64,000 nt of DNA from Nocardioides kongjuensis (GTDB lineage: Bacteria; Actinomycetota; Actinomycetes; Propionibacteriales; Nocardioidaceae), in NCBI RefSeq assembly GCF_013409625.1, contig NZ_JACCBF010000001.1, positions 3,041,001 to 3,105,000 of the forward strand, read 5' to 3'. A program made the position numbers and the translations under genes. Positions 1 to 9,396 of the stretch are shown in pieces; position 1 is the first letter of the stretch; each line of letters starts with the position of its first letter. Below the pieces are notes generated by a model. The model saw only the letters and a program-made list of their open reading frames with translations, did no database searches and was not told the DNA's origin.

Positions 1-2
1 GC

Positions 3-638
3 CCGCTGGGGCAGCCCGCACAGCCGCTGGACCACCGCAAGGGCCTGGCGCCGTACGGCGCGTGGATCTTCTTCAGGTACCTCAGCGAGCACTTCGCGGC
101 GGACGCCGGCGGGATGCCCGTCATCGTGCGCGACATCTGGGACCTGGCCGCCGGTCCGGCCAACGCGCGGCAGGCGATCAGCGCCGCCCTGGCCGCGCGC
201 GGCACCGACCTGCGCACCCAGTTCGGACGGTTCGCCGCGGCCAACCGGCGTCCGGCCCTGAACTACTCCGAGGGTGCCGCCTACCCGCGGGCCAAGCTGT
301 GGCGCGGCGTGAAGCTGTCTCCCTCGCGCCGGTCGGTCTCCGACTCGGTCGAGCTCAAGCACCTCGCCTCGCGGACGATCCGCTTCAAGTCGAAGTTCCG
401 CGGCAAGGCCCACCTGCGGGTCCACGTGGACGGCCCGAAGCGCAAGAAGGGCGGCTACGTCCTGGTCACCATCAAGAAGAAGGGCCAGGCGCCGGTCACC
501 AAGCTGGTCAAGGTCAACCGCAAGGGCGACAAGACCAAGCGCTACCAATTCGGGAAGTCGGTGCAGTGGATCGAGATCACCTTCGCCAACGCCGGCAAGA
601 AGGACTCGACCGCGAAGGTCAGCGCGAGCGCGCGCTGA
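3..638 (+). CDS. C-terminal part of a probable secreted protein, possibly a metalloprotease (5' truncated by window edge)
   Basis: The frame is open from the window edge to the TGA at 636-638, so the start lies outside. The visible 211 residues begin with a helical segment containing APYGAWIFFRYLSEHF and a following VRDIWDLA. This pattern occurs near the end of the peptidase-like domain in secreted putative metalloproteases of the MXAN_6640 type (family recalled, not searched). The last ~100 residues are rich in Lys and Arg and look like a beta-sandwich C-terminal domain. The zinc motif would be upstream and cannot be seen. An internal ATG at 114 is not preferred, because homologous-looking sequence continues upstream of it. 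Confidence 0.55.
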   Translation, partial: PLGQPAQPLDHRKGLAPYGAWIFFRYLSEHFAADAGGMPVIVRDIWDLAAGPANARQAISAALAARGTDLRTQFGRFAAANRRPALNYSEGAAYPRAKLWRGVKLSPSRRSVSDSVELKHLASRTIRFKSKFRGKAHLRVHVDGPKRKKGGYVLVTIKKKGQAPVTKLVKVNRKGDKTKRYQFGKSVQWIEITFANAGKKDSTAKVSASAR

Positions 639-669
639 CCCGGCTGATCCACCACCCGTTGGTCGTGGG

Positions 670-2667
670 TCAGGCCCGGCCGCTGAGGCGGCCGAGGGCC
701 TGACGCACGACCTTCGGGTCGTTCGTGGGCCACATCGGCGGCAGGCTGGCCTTGAGGAACGAGCCGTAGCGGGCGGTCGCCAGCCTCGGATCGAGCACGG
801 CGACCACGCCACGGTCGCTCGTCGTGCGGATCAGGCGCCCGGCACCCTGCGCGAGCAGGAGCGCGGCGTGGGTCGCCGCGACCTGCATGAAGCCGTTGCC
901 GCCCGCCTGGTCGGCGGCCTTCTGACGTGCGCTCATCAGCGGGTCGTCGGGGCGCGGGAACGGGATCCGGTCGATGATCACGAGCTGGCAGGTGTCGCCG
1001 GGCACGTCGAGTCCCTGCCACAGGCCGAGCGTGCCGAACAGGCAGGTGTGCGGGTCCTCGACGAACTGGCGGGCGAGCTCGGGCAGCTGCGCCTCGCCCT
1101 GCGCGAGGGTGGTCAGGTGGGGCAGCTTCTTGCGCACGTGCTCCGCGGCCGCCTCCGCGGCCCGCCGGCTCGAGAACAGCCCGAGGGTGCGGCCGTCGGC
1201 CTGGTCGACCAGCTCGGTGATCTCGTCGAGCTGGGCGGGCCCGAGGCCGTCGCGGCCGGGCGGGGGCAGGTGGCGGGCGACGTAGAGGATGCCCTGCTTG
1301 GCGTAGTCGAACGGGCTGCCGACATCCAGCCCGCGCCACGGCTGGGCGTCGTCGGGCCAGTCCGCGGCGGGCGCACCGGGCGCCACCCGCTCCGACGGCT
1401 TGAGGCCGACAGAGCCGGCGACGGTCGCGAAGTCGCCGCCGAGCATGAGGGTGGCCGAGGTGAGCACGACGGTGTTGTCGGAGAGCAGCTTGTCGCGCAT
1501 CTGGGCCCAGACCTGGAGCGGCGCGATGCAGAGCATCGGCGGGATCCGGTCGGTGCCCTCCGTGCGCCACAGCACGTCCGCCTCGGAGTTGGCGGCCATC
1601 CGCTCGGCGGTGGTGAGGACCTCCTGGACCATGCCCTTGGCCTGGGTCATCGCGGCGTCGGGGTCGCTGCCGGACTCGGCCTTGGGGAAGGCGCCGACAC
1701 AGGCGCGGGCGGCGTCGCGGACCAGCACCAGCGCGTCGGCGAGCGCCTCGGGGACGTGCTCGAACCGGCCGGCCGGGGCATCGGTGATCGCCGCGCGCAA
1801 CGCGTCGGCAGCGTCGGCGAGGTCCTCGGCCTCCTCCCCCTCGACGTGGCGGATGCTGCGCCGGGCGGCCCGCTCGACCTCGGCGGCCCACAGCTCGTCG
1901 GTGGCCGCCTGGGTGACCCGGGCGGCGAGCTCGTGGGCCTCGTCGATCACGACGGCGTCGTACTCGGGGATCATCGGGATCCCCTCGACCGCGTCGATGG
2001 CGAGCAGGGAGTGGTTGGTGACGATGAGGTGCGACTTCTGCGCCTTCTCCTTGGCCCGCTCGGCGAAGCACTCCTCGCCGAACGGGCACTTGCTGGCCCC
2101 GACGCACTCGCGCGCGGTGACGCTGACCTGGCGCCACTCCTTGTCGGTGTGCCGCGGCGCGTCGTCGCGCTCCCCCGTCGCGCGGTCCTCGGCGGCCTTC
2201 TCGGCCCACGCGCGCAGCTCGAGCACCTTGCGGCCCATCGCACCCATGGCGTCCTCCGCCTGGATCAGCTGGCCCTGGTCGTCGGGCGCGCCCTCGCGCA
2301 CGCGGTGCAGGCAGGCGTAGTTGGAGCGTCCCTTGAGCACGGCGTACGACGCATCGACGCCCGGGACCGTGCCGACGGCCTTCACCAGCCGGGGCAGGTC
2401 GCGCTCGACCAGCTGGTGCTGCAGCGCGAGGGTGGCGGTGGCGATGACGACGCGCTGGTCGTGGAGCAGGGCGGGGACGAGGTAGCCGAGGGACTTGCCG
2501 GTGCCGGTGCCGGCCTGGACGAGGAGGTGCTCCTTGTCGGCGAAGGCATCGGCCACGGCCTCGGCCATCGCGACCTGGCCGTCACGCTGCTGGCCGCCGA
2601 GCGCGGCCACCGCCGTCGCGAGCAGGTCGCGGACCGGCGAGGTCCGGTCGGCAGCGGTGGTGGTCAC
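670..2667 (-). CDS. dinG: ATP-dependent DNA helicase, DinG/XPD type
   Basis: This 665-residue superfamily 2 helicase should unwind DNA 5' to 3' in repair or replication-conflict resolution. Walker A is AGTGTGKS (residues 52-59) and the Walker B/DEAH box is VVIDEAHEL. Between them are four cysteines: one in YACLHR, then ECVGASKCPFGEEC. This is the usual arrangement of the iron-sulfur cluster of XPD/DinG helicases. The C-terminal helicase motifs include LFGTLGLWQGLDVPG and QGAGRLIR. The GTG start at 2667 is supported by a -10-like box six nt upstream. The gene stands alone, tail-to-tail with the upstream partial gene. Confidence 0.9.
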   Translation of the reverse strand: MTTTAADRTSPVRDLLATAVAALGGQQRDGQVAMAEAVADAFADKEHLLVQAGTGTGKSLGYLVPALLHDQRVVIATATLALQHQLVERDLPRLVKAVGTVPGVDASYAVLKGRSNYACLHRVREGAPDDQGQLIQAEDAMGAMGRKVLELRAWAEKAAEDRATGERDDAPRHTDKEWRQVSVTARECVGASKCPFGEECFAERAKEKAQKSHLIVTNHSLLAIDAVEGIPMIPEYDAVVIDEAHELAARVTQAATDELWAAEVERAARRSIRHVEGEEAEDLADAADALRAAITDAPAGRFEHVPEALADALVLVRDAARACVGAFPKAESGSDPDAAMTQAKGMVQEVLTTAERMAANSEADVLWRTEGTDRIPPMLCIAPLQVWAQMRDKLLSDNTVVLTSATLMLGGDFATVAGSVGLKPSERVAPGAPAADWPDDAQPWRGLDVGSPFDYAKQGILYVARHLPPPGRDGLGPAQLDEITELVDQADGRTLGLFSSRRAAEAAAEHVRKKLPHLTTLAQGEAQLPELARQFVEDPHTCLFGTLGLWQGLDVPGDTCQLVIIDRIPFPRPDDPLMSARQKAADQAGGNGFMQVAATHAALLLAQGAGRLIRTTSDRGVVAVLDPRLATARYGSFLKASLPPMWPTNDPKVVRQALGRLSGRA

Positions 2668-2673
2668 CGGAGA

Positions 2674-2679
2674 ACCCTA
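2674..2679 (-). promoter_or_regulatory. -10 box TAGGGT of dinG, leaderless type
   Basis: TAGGGT on the minus strand ends 6 nt before the GTG at 2667. Transcription would begin at or beside the start codon. Confidence 0.45.
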
Positions 2680-2727
2680 GAGGGTCCTGCCGACGTTCCC
2701 GCGCGCCCCTCCACAGCGGGTCCGGGC

Positions 2728-3549
2728 TCACCGGAACGGGCCGTCCCGGACGATGCCGAGCACGTCGTCGACGCTGAGGCCGTCCGGGTCGACGTCGGCC
2801 AGCCACCAGGTCGCCCCGGCGGCCTCGAAGGCGGCCAGGTCGGCCGAGGCGGGGAGCGGCACCGCGACGTCGTACGGCGTCGCGGCGGTGCCGGCCTCGG
2901 CCCGCAGCTCCCGGATCCGGTCGACGGCGCCGGCCAGCTGGTCGGGGTGCTCGAGGTTGACCGGGACGAAGCCGTCGTGGCGGGCGGCGCGGACCAGCGG
3001 ACGGCGGTTGCCGGGGAAGCCGGCCGTCCAGACCGGGACCGTGCCGTTGACGGGGCGCGGGAGGAAGCGGACGCCGTCGATCGTGCCGCCCGGGCCGCGG
3101 TGGTGGACCGCCTCGCCGCTCCACGCCTGCCGGAGGACGCACAGCGCGTCGTCGAGCAGGACGGCCCGGCGGCGGTCGTCGACCTCCTCGCCGAAGCGCG
3201 AGAACTCCTCGCCGAACCGGTCGCTGCCGAGGCCGGCACCGAGGACCAGCCGCCCGCCGCTGAGCCGGTCGAGGGTGGCGCTCTGGCGGGCCACGACCTG
3301 CGGACGGCGGCGCGAGAGCGGGGTGACCATCGGGCCCAGGCGCAGCCCGGAGGTCGCGGCCGCGACGGCGGCGAGCGTCGTCCACGGGTCGGCGAGCGCT
3401 TGCACGGGCTCCTGCCAGCGCACGTGGTCCCAGACGAAGAAGCCGTCCCAGCCGTGCTCCTCGGCCGCCACCGCCAGCCGTACGACGGCAGCGGGCTCCG
3501 CGAGCTCGTCGAACAGCGGCACCCACACCGCCGAGCGCAGCGTGGTCAC
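2728..3549 (-). CDS. LLM-class flavin-dependent oxidoreductase
   Basis: A 273-residue luciferase-like monooxygenase family protein that would use F420 or FMN; the substrate is unknown. Recognisable family segments are the N-terminal EEHGWDGFFVWDHV strand, the LRLGPMVTPLSRRRP segment, and LSGGRLVLGAGLG followed by EEFSRFGE. The GTG start at 3549 overlaps the stop of the upstream hydrolase gene in a GTGA, so the two are translationally coupled. An in-frame extension upstream to 4248 is only a shadow of the hydrolase gene. Pairing with an alpha/beta hydrolase and a divergent LysR regulator suggests a small inducible catabolic or detoxification unit. Confidence 0.85.
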   Translation of the reverse strand: MTTLRSAVWVPLFDELAEPAAVVRLAVAAEEHGWDGFFVWDHVRWQEPVQALADPWTTLAAVAAATSGLRLGPMVTPLSRRRPQVVARQSATLDRLSGGRLVLGAGLGSDRFGEEFSRFGEEVDDRRRAVLLDDALCVLRQAWSGEAVHHRGPGGTIDGVRFLPRPVNGTVPVWTAGFPGNRRPLVRAARHDGFVPVNLEHPDQLAGAVDRIRELRAEAGTAATPYDVAVPLPASADLAAFEAAGATWWLADVDPDGLSVDDVLGIVRDGPFR

Positions 3550-4361
3550 GACGTGTGCTCCACGAGCTCGGCGACGAACCGGTCCCAGACCGGCTCGAGC
3601 ACGTCGTGCCCGGAGCCGGGCAGCACGACCAGCCGGGCGCCGGGGACGGCGTCGCGCAAGGCCTGGCCGTGGACGGGCGGGAACACCGGGTCGAGCTCGC
3701 CCTGGACGACGAGGGTCGGGACCCGCAGGTCGCCCCACCCGCCGCCGCGGGGCCCGTCGAAGTCCATCGCGAAGTGGTTGGTCATGGTGGCGCGCAGGTC
3801 CCGGGTGCGCGCGACGTCCGCGGCCGCGAGCGCCCGGGTCGTGTCCTCGTCGAAGTGCGCCGAGCCGCCCGCGTACGCACGGAACGCCTCGACGAGGTAC
3901 TCCACGACCGCCGCGGGATCGCCCGGGTCGGGGTCGGGCGGCACGTCGAGGGAGCCCATCGGCAGCTCGCCGGTGGTGGTGCTGACCAGCGTGAGCGAGC
4001 GGACCCGGTCGGGGTGGTCGACGCCGAGGACGAGGGCGACCCCGCCCGACATCGACCGGCCGACGACGTGGGCGCGGTCGATGCCGAGGGCGTCGAGCAG
4101 GGCGACGGCGTCGGCGGCCAGGTCGCGCAGGCCGTAGCCGGGCTCGCCGGGCGGGAAGCTGGTGGAGCGGCCGGTGTCGCGCTGGTCGTAGCGGACGACG
4201 TACCGGCCGGCGGCGGCGATGCGGCGGCACAGCTCCTCCTCCCACCACAGCATCGAGGCGCAGGCGCCGTGGACGAGGAGGACGGCCGGGTCGGCCGGGT
4301 CGCCGAAGGTCTCGGCGTGGAGGGTGACGCCGTTGCAGTCGTGTGCCGTGTCGGTGGTCAT
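3546..4361 (-). CDS. alpha/beta hydrolase
   Basis: A 271-residue alpha/beta-hydrolase. It has the oxyanion-hole motif VLLVHGACAS, the nucleophile elbow GRSMSGG (catalytic Ser), an acid residue in GELDPVFPP and the terminal His in GSGHDVLEP, so the triad is complete. Substrate unknown. The ATG at 4361 is preferred over an upstream in-frame ATG (4424) because a TAGCGT box lies seven nt before it and because the longer form would run into the regulator's control region. First gene of a two-gene operon with the LLM oxidoreductase. Confidence 0.85.
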   Translation of the reverse strand: MTTDTAHDCNGVTLHAETFGDPADPAVLLVHGACASMLWWEEELCRRIAAAGRYVVRYDQRDTGRSTSFPPGEPGYGLRDLAADAVALLDALGIDRAHVVGRSMSGGVALVLGVDHPDRVRSLTLVSTTTGELPMGSLDVPPDPDPGDPAAVVEYLVEAFRAYAGGSAHFDEDTTRALAAADVARTRDLRATMTNHFAMDFDGPRGGGWGDLRVPTLVVQGELDPVFPPVHGQALRDAVPGARLVVLPGSGHDVLEPVWDRFVAELVEHTS

Positions 4362-4368
4362 GCCGTCG

Positions 4369-4374
4369 ACGCTA
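4369..4374 (-). promoter_or_regulatory. -10 box TAGCGT of the hydrolase/LLM operon
   Basis: TAGCGT on the minus strand, 7 nt before ATG 4361. It lies beside the inverted repeat at 4414-4424 in the LysR control region. Confidence 0.4.
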
Positions 4375-4413
4375 GGTCGACCAGTCCTTCGTGAAAAGCG
4401 ATGCTTTCCGATG

Positions 4414-4424
4414 GTGATGATCAC
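4414..4424. promoter_or_regulatory. inverted repeat GTGAT-G-ATCAC, candidate LysR operator
   Basis: A perfect 5-bp dyad with a one-base centre in the 80-bp space between the divergent hydrolase and LysR genes. LysR regulators commonly bind such dyads in a shared divergent promoter. That this is the operator is an inference from position and symmetry. Confidence 0.4.
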
Positions 4425-4441
4425 TGTCTACGATCAATGAC

Positions 4442-5332
4442 GTGTACGAGCTGCGGCACCTGCGCGCCCTGGACGCCATCGCGGCCGAGGGCACCTTCGC
4501 CCGCGCCGCCCAGCGGCTGGGCTACACCCAGTCCACGCTGAGCCAGCAGGTCGCGGCCCTCGAGAGGTCGGTCGGCGGCGCGGTGTTCGACCGGCCCGGC
4601 GGCCCCCGGCCGGTGCGGCTGACGCCGCTCGGGCGGGTGGTGCTCGCGTCGGCGCGCGAGGTGCTCGGGGTCGTGGGCGAGGCCGAGGAGTCGGTCGCAC
4701 GCTTCCACGCGGGCGACGGGAGGGTCGACATCGGGACCTTCCAGACGGTGACCAACGTGCTGCTGCCGCCGGTGGTGCAGCGGCGGCGGCAGGCCCATCC
4801 CGGCTGCGACATCCGGCTGGTCGAGGACGAGGCGGCGGTGCCCGACCTGGGCGAGCTCGACGTCCTCTTCTTCGACCGCCCCGGTCCCGACGACGTCGCC
4901 AGCACGCTGCTCCTCGAGGACGAGCACGTCCTGGTCGCACCGCCGGGCGCCTTCCCCGACGGACCGGTGGCGGCGGACCTGCTGCACGGGTCGTCGGTGG
5001 TGGCACTCCCGCCGATCTGCGACCAGCGCGAGGTCGAGGACCACCTCGCCGCGCGGGGCATCGCGCCGGACGTCGTCTTCCGCACCGCCGACAACCAGGC
5101 GGTCACCTCGATGGTCCGGGCCGGACTGGGCTGTGCGGTGATGCCGGTGCTCTCGCTCGGCTGGCCCGAGCGGCCCCGCGGCGTCGTGCTCCACCCGCTC
5201 GTGCCGGCGCTGCCGCCGCGGCGGATCTTCGCGCTCTCCCGCGGCACCCTCTCCCCGCTCGCCGCCGAGGTGGTCGGGCTGGCGACCCGGATCGCGCAGG
5301 AGGTCAGGGACGCGGGCGGCTGCGGCGTGTGA
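4442..5332 (+). CDS. LysR-family transcriptional regulator
   Basis: A 296-residue LysR-type regulator. Residues 1-60 hold the winged helix-turn-helix (GTFARAAQRLGYTQSTLSQQ is the recognition region), followed by a linker helix and the periplasmic-binding-protein-like effector domain from about residue 90. The GTG at 4442 is chosen because LysR proteins begin directly with this helix. It is divergent from the hydrolase/LLM pair with 80 bp between, so it most likely controls that operon and itself. Its last 29 bp overlap the 3' end of the convergent SGNH hydrolase gene. Confidence 0.88.
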   Translation: MYELRHLRALDAIAAEGTFARAAQRLGYTQSTLSQQVAALERSVGGAVFDRPGGPRPVRLTPLGRVVLASAREVLGVVGEAEESVARFHAGDGRVDIGTFQTVTNVLLPPVVQRRRQAHPGCDIRLVEDEAAVPDLGELDVLFFDRPGPDDVASTLLLEDEHVLVAPPGAFPDGPVAADLLHGSSVVALPPICDQREVEDHLAARGIAPDVVFRTADNQAVTSMVRAGLGCAVMPVLSLGWPERPRGVVLHPLVPALPPRRIFALSRGTLSPLAAEVVGLATRIAQEVRDAGGCGV

Positions 5333-5996
5333 GCAGCTGCCCGACCCGTTCGGCGACGCGGTCGCCGAACACCCGGTGCCCGGCGGCGTCGGGGTGCAGC
5401 CGGTCGGGCTGGAAGGTCAGCGCGGTGTCCAGCATGGAGAGGTACGTCGCCCCGTGGCTCGCGGTCAGCTCGGCCAGCCGGGCATCGACGGCCGCGACGT
5501 CGTCGTACGGCAGCAGCGGGACGGCCGGCGGCCCGACGACCAGCAGCGGGCGCTCGCCGAGCGCGCGCCTGAGCCGCTCGTACCCGGCGTCCAGGTCGGC
5601 GAGCGGCTGGTCGACGTCGTTGAGGCCGCCCTCGACCACCACCAGGTCGACCCCCGCGAGGTGACGTGCGGCCGCGCGGGTGGCGTAGGAGACGTCGCCG
5701 CAGGGGCTGGCACCGCGGGTGAACCCGCTGCCGGAGAAGCCGTCGACCCGGACGCGGCCGGGCAGCCGCACCGGCCACGACTGGTCGGGACGGACTCCCG
5801 CGCCCACGGAGTAGGAGTCGCCGATCACCAGCACCCGCGCACCCGATCCGGTCACCACCGCTCCCCTCTCCCGGGCCTGCGCCCCCTTGGTCGCACACGG
5901 GTCCGGGCGCGCGCCGGCGCGGGCCAGCAGCGTCGTGCTCGCCACGGTGGCGAGGACGAGCGCGAGCAGCCCGAGCAGCAGTCGGTGCCGAGTCAC
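5304..5996 (-). CDS. secreted SGNH/GDSL hydrolase
   Basis: A 230-residue SGNH-fold esterase or lipase. An N-terminal hydrophobic segment (residues 5-26) acts as a signal or anchor. Block I is VIGDSYS with nucleophile Ser61. The block II Gly lies in GFSGSGFTRG, block III is GGLNDV (Asn), and block V is DRLHPDAAGH (Asp and His). All catalytic positions are therefore present. Substrate not predictable. The 3' end overlaps the LysR gene by 29 bp tail-to-tail. Confidence 0.85.
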   Translation of the reverse strand: MTRHRLLLGLLALVLATVASTTLLARAGARPDPCATKGAQARERGAVVTGSGARVLVIGDSYSVGAGVRPDQSWPVRLPGRVRVDGFSGSGFTRGASPCGDVSYATRAAARHLAGVDLVVVEGGLNDVDQPLADLDAGYERLRRALGERPLLVVGPPAVPLLPYDDVAAVDARLAELTASHGATYLSMLDTALTFQPDRLHPDAAGHRVFGDRVAERVGQLLTRRSRPRP

Positions 5997-6074
5997 GCCG
6001 GGATCATCCGTCGTGCGCGGCGACCAGGTGGCCGAATTCGGGAAATCGGAACCGAATTGGGGGACGACGCGGTG

Positions 6075-7565
6075 TCAGATGGCGTAGGCCGCCAGCTCGC
6101 CGGCGAGCGCCTCGGTGGCGCGGCCGGTGACCCGGGTGCCGTCGGCGGTGTGCTCGAGCGTGCCGATCTCGCCGTCCTTGTGGATGCGGTCGATGAGGTC
6201 GCCGCGGGCGTAGGGCACCAGGGCGGTGAACTCGACGCGCGGGCGCGGGAGCTCGGCCTCCACGGCCGCGATGGCCGCGGCGATCCCCTCGCCGGTGCGG
6301 GCGGAGACCGCGACGGAGTGGGGCTCGCGGCGCAGCACCCGGTCGACGACGACCGGGTCGGCGGCGTCGACCTTGTTGACGACGACCAGCTCGGGGACCT
6401 CGGTCGCACCGATCTCGGCGAGCACCTCGCGCACGGCGGCCAGCTGGCCCTCGGGGTCGGGGTGCGAGCCGTCGACGACGTGGACGATCAGGTCGGCGTC
6501 GGCGACCTCCTCCAGGGTCGAGCGGAACGCCTCGACCAGCTGGTGCGGGAGGTGCCGGACGAAGCCGACGGTGTCGCTCATCGTGTAGACGCGGCCGTCC
6601 GCGGTCGCCGTACGCCGGGTGGTCGGGTCGAGCGTGGCGAACAGGGCGTCCTCGACGAGCACGCCGGCGCCGGTGAGCCGGTTGAGCAGCGAGGACTTCC
6701 CGGCGTTGGTGTAGCCGGCGATCGCGACGGAGGGGATCGCGTTGCGGCGGCGCTCCTGGCGCTTGGTGTCGCGGGTCCCCTTCATCACCTTCAGGTCGCG
6801 GCGCAGCTTGGCGATCTTGTCGTTGATGCGGCGGCGGTCTGTCTCGATCTTGGTCTCACCGGGACCACGACCACCGATGCCCTCACCGCCCGCGGCGCGG
6901 CCACCGGCCTGGCGGGAGAGGTTGCCACCCCAGCCACGCAGACGCTGCTTCATGTAGGTGAGCTGCGCGAGCTCGACCTGGGCCTGGCCCTCCTTCGACT
7001 TCGCGTGCTGGGCGAAGATGTCGAGGATCAGCGCGGTCCGGTCGACGACCTTGACCTTGACCCGGTCCTCGAGGTTGCGCAGCTGGGAGGGCGCGAGCTC
7101 GCCGTCGCAGATGACGGTGTCGGCGCCGGTGGCCTGGACGATCTCGCGCAGCGCGTCGACCTTGCCGCGACCGATGTAGGTCGCCGGGTCGGGCGAGGTG
7201 CGGCGCTGGTAGATCGCGTCGAGCACCTCGGAGCCCGCGGTCTCGGCGAGCAGCGCGAGCTCGGCCATCGCGTTCTCGATCTCGGAGATCGCACCCCCGG
7301 TCCACACCCCGACGAGCACCACGCGCTCCAGGCGGAGCTGGCGGTACTCGACCTCGGTGATGTCCTCGAGCTCGGTGCGTAGTCCGGCGACGCGGCGCAG
7401 CTCGTGGCGCTCGACCAGGTCGAGGTCGCCGGTGGTCAGGTCCTCGGGATCGGGCTCGTCGGCGTAGCCGGACTCGAAGTCGTCGAATTCGGTGTCGGGG
7501 TCGTCCCAGCCCTCGGTGGCACGCAGCGCGGCGTCGAGGGAGAAGTCTTCAGCACGGTTCGTCAT
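6075..7565 (-). CDS. hflX: GTPase HflX
   Basis: A 496-residue ribosome-associated GTPase that splits stalled or hibernating ribosomes. The N-terminal HflX domain (about residues 70-270) includes TYIGRGKVDAL and the Gly-rich GGRGPGETKIETDRR segment. The G domain has G1 GYTNAGKS (284-291), G3 DTVGF and G4 NKVD. The first 60 residues are acidic and not conserved. The ATG at 7565 is chosen; an in-frame extension to 8561 is a shadow of the phosphatase gene upstream. Neighbouring dapF and, further on, miaA fit the usual actinobacterial order. Confidence 0.95.
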   Translation of the reverse strand: MTNRAEDFSLDAALRATEGWDDPDTEFDDFESGYADEPDPEDLTTGDLDLVERHELRRVAGLRTELEDITEVEYRQLRLERVVLVGVWTGGAISEIENAMAELALLAETAGSEVLDAIYQRRTSPDPATYIGRGKVDALREIVQATGADTVICDGELAPSQLRNLEDRVKVKVVDRTALILDIFAQHAKSKEGQAQVELAQLTYMKQRLRGWGGNLSRQAGGRAAGGEGIGGRGPGETKIETDRRRINDKIAKLRRDLKVMKGTRDTKRQERRRNAIPSVAIAGYTNAGKSSLLNRLTGAGVLVEDALFATLDPTTRRTATADGRVYTMSDTVGFVRHLPHQLVEAFRSTLEEVADADLIVHVVDGSHPDPEGQLAAVREVLAEIGATEVPELVVVNKVDAADPVVVDRVLRREPHSVAVSARTGEGIAAAIAAVEAELPRPRVEFTALVPYARGDLIDRIHKDGEIGTLEHTADGTRVTGRATEALAGELAAYAI

Positions 7566-7623
7566 AGGCGTATCCAGCGTAACGACGAGAGTGCCGAGAT
7601 GCTTCCCGATTACCTCGCGGTGG

Positions 7624-9252
7624 TCACCGGCTGACCGGGTCCGGCTCGAGCGCCCGCTCCCACAGCACGCTGCCCGCGCCGTCGTACAACCGCACGGTGA
7701 GCAGGCCGGAGGCGGCGAGGTCGAGCTGGCCGAAGTACTGGTTGGAGGGCTGCGGGGCGACGTCGAGCCTGCCAACCTCGGACTCGCCCTGCGAGAAGAC
7801 CACCTCGGGACCGAAGGTCTGGTCGAGCTCGTCGTCCTTGAGCCAGAACGGCGAGGAGGCGACCGGACCGGAGATGACCTCCCAGAACGGGTCGAAGTCG
7901 GTGAACTCCGCCTTCTCGGGGGTGTAGCGGTAGGCGGCGGTGTAGTGGACGTCGCCGGTGAGCCAGATGACGTTGCGGACGCCGTGGCGCTTGATGGCGG
8001 ACAGGATGCGGGCCAGCTCGGGCTCGCGGCCGAGGGGGCGGCCGCCGTCCTTGTTGGCGTAGCCGTCGAGGTCGGTGACCCGGTTGGTGGGCGCCGACAG
8101 CGGCATGTCGGCGCAGATCGCCTTCCAGGTCGCGGTCGAGAAGCGCAGGCTGCGGACCAGCCAGTCCTCCTGCTCCGGGCCGAGCAGACCGGCCTGGGGC
8201 CGGTGGGCGGCGACCGCGGGATCCGTGTCCGGGTTGGGTCCGCGCCAGCTGCGCATGTCGAGGCAGAACAGGTCGAGGTGCTGGCCGCGCGGGACGCGGC
8301 GGTAGAGCCGCCGGCCGGCGAAGCCGTCGCCGCCCGCGGGGACCAGCCGTCTGACCGGGACCGGCTGGTACTCCTGCCAGGCGCGCCGCCCGCGCAGGGC
8401 GAGCACGTCGGCCCGGCGCTCGCCGTACCTCTCGTCGTCGATGGTCTCGCCCGGCCACCAGTTGTTGCAGGTCTCGTGGTCGTCCCACATCGAGACGGTC
8501 GGGACGAGGGCGTGGAAGGCACGGACGTTGTCGTCGCGCAGCGGGTAGCGGTGCCGGCCACGGAGCTGGTCGAGCGTCTCCGAGACGACCATGACGTCCT
8601 CGGTGAGCTCGTTGCGCCACGTGCTGCCGTCGGGCAGCAGCACGGTCTCGTCCATCGGCTCGTCGGCGTAGATCGTGTCGCCGACGTGGACGAAGAGGTC
8701 CGGACGCAGCCCCAGCATGGTGCGGTACGTCGTCAGCCCGCCTCGGGCGCGATCGATGCCCCACCCCTGGCCGCAGGTGTCGCCCGACCAGACGATCGAC
8801 TGCGCGGCGGCGTGGATCGGTGCGGTCGCGAAGGTGAGGTGCTGGGGAGCGCTGCGCTCGCCGTCGGGGCTCTCGAACCAGACCTCGGCGTCGTAGGGAC
8901 GTCCGGGCGCCAGCCCGGTGAGGTGCACCCGGGCGGTGAGGTCGGCGCGCTCGTCGGTCCACGGCCCGCGGACGAGTCGTCGCTGCCGGCCGTTGCTCAG
9001 CAGCCGGACCATCAGTCGGCTCGGGGTGACCGCGCGCGACCAGATCACCGCGGAGCTGGTCGTGACCTCGCCGCTGCGTACGCCGGAGGTCAGGTCGCGG
9101 CGGCGCTCGACGAGGGCGGGCGAGTGGCCGAGGAGCCCGAGGGCGGGGACCGAGGCGCCGGACAGGCCGGCCACGATCGTCGTACGGCGGCCGACCCGGA
9201 GCTCTCCCAGGCGGTCGGTCAGGCGGGTCTGGTCGTCCCAGAGCAGCGTCAC
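7624..9252 (-). CDS. phoD: PhoD-like alkaline phosphatase/phosphodiesterase, Tat-exported
   Basis: A 542-residue protein of the PhoD family, which releases phosphate from organic esters outside the cell using iron and calcium. A twin arginine at residues 22-23 followed by a hydrophobic stretch suggests Tat export. A fibronectin-like N-terminal PhoD domain (about 55-150) is followed by the metallophosphatase domain: SGDTCGQ, LFVHVGDTIYAD, SMWDDHETCNNWW and WLTGDVHYTA carry the metal ligands. Start codon is GTG at 9252. It shares the strand with hflX but is separated by 58 bp. Confidence 0.85.
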   Translation of the reverse strand: MTLLWDDQTRLTDRLGELRVGRRTTIVAGLSGASVPALGLLGHSPALVERRRDLTSGVRSGEVTTSSAVIWSRAVTPSRLMVRLLSNGRQRRLVRGPWTDERADLTARVHLTGLAPGRPYDAEVWFESPDGERSAPQHLTFATAPIHAAAQSIVWSGDTCGQGWGIDRARGGLTTYRTMLGLRPDLFVHVGDTIYADEPMDETVLLPDGSTWRNELTEDVMVVSETLDQLRGRHRYPLRDDNVRAFHALVPTVSMWDDHETCNNWWPGETIDDERYGERRADVLALRGRRAWQEYQPVPVRRLVPAGGDGFAGRRLYRRVPRGQHLDLFCLDMRSWRGPNPDTDPAVAAHRPQAGLLGPEQEDWLVRSLRFSTATWKAICADMPLSAPTNRVTDLDGYANKDGGRPLGREPELARILSAIKRHGVRNVIWLTGDVHYTAAYRYTPEKAEFTDFDPFWEVISGPVASSPFWLKDDELDQTFGPEVVFSQGESEVGRLDVAPQPSNQYFGQLDLAASGLLTVRLYDGAGSVLWERALEPDPVSR

Positions 9253-9396
9253 GTTGCGTCAGGCAACCGCCCCGCGACGACCGGGTCCTGAGCGGCACGC
9301 TGCGCGCCGGTGAACACGGGAGGGACAACACGCGAGGACGCCGCGGGAGGACGCGTGGGACGGAACACGGCCTCGCGGGCATAGCGCTCCCCGGGG

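Noticed and set aside
868..4137. A 1089-codon open frame on the plus strand
   Set aside because: It is antisense to dinG and the LLM/hydrolase genes, has a low-complexity product and no domain; GC-rich DNA commonly yields such shadow frames.
7566..8561. N-terminal extension of hflX to an 828-residue protein
   Set aside because: The extra part is an out-of-frame reading of the PhoD gene; family start and length fit ATG 7565.
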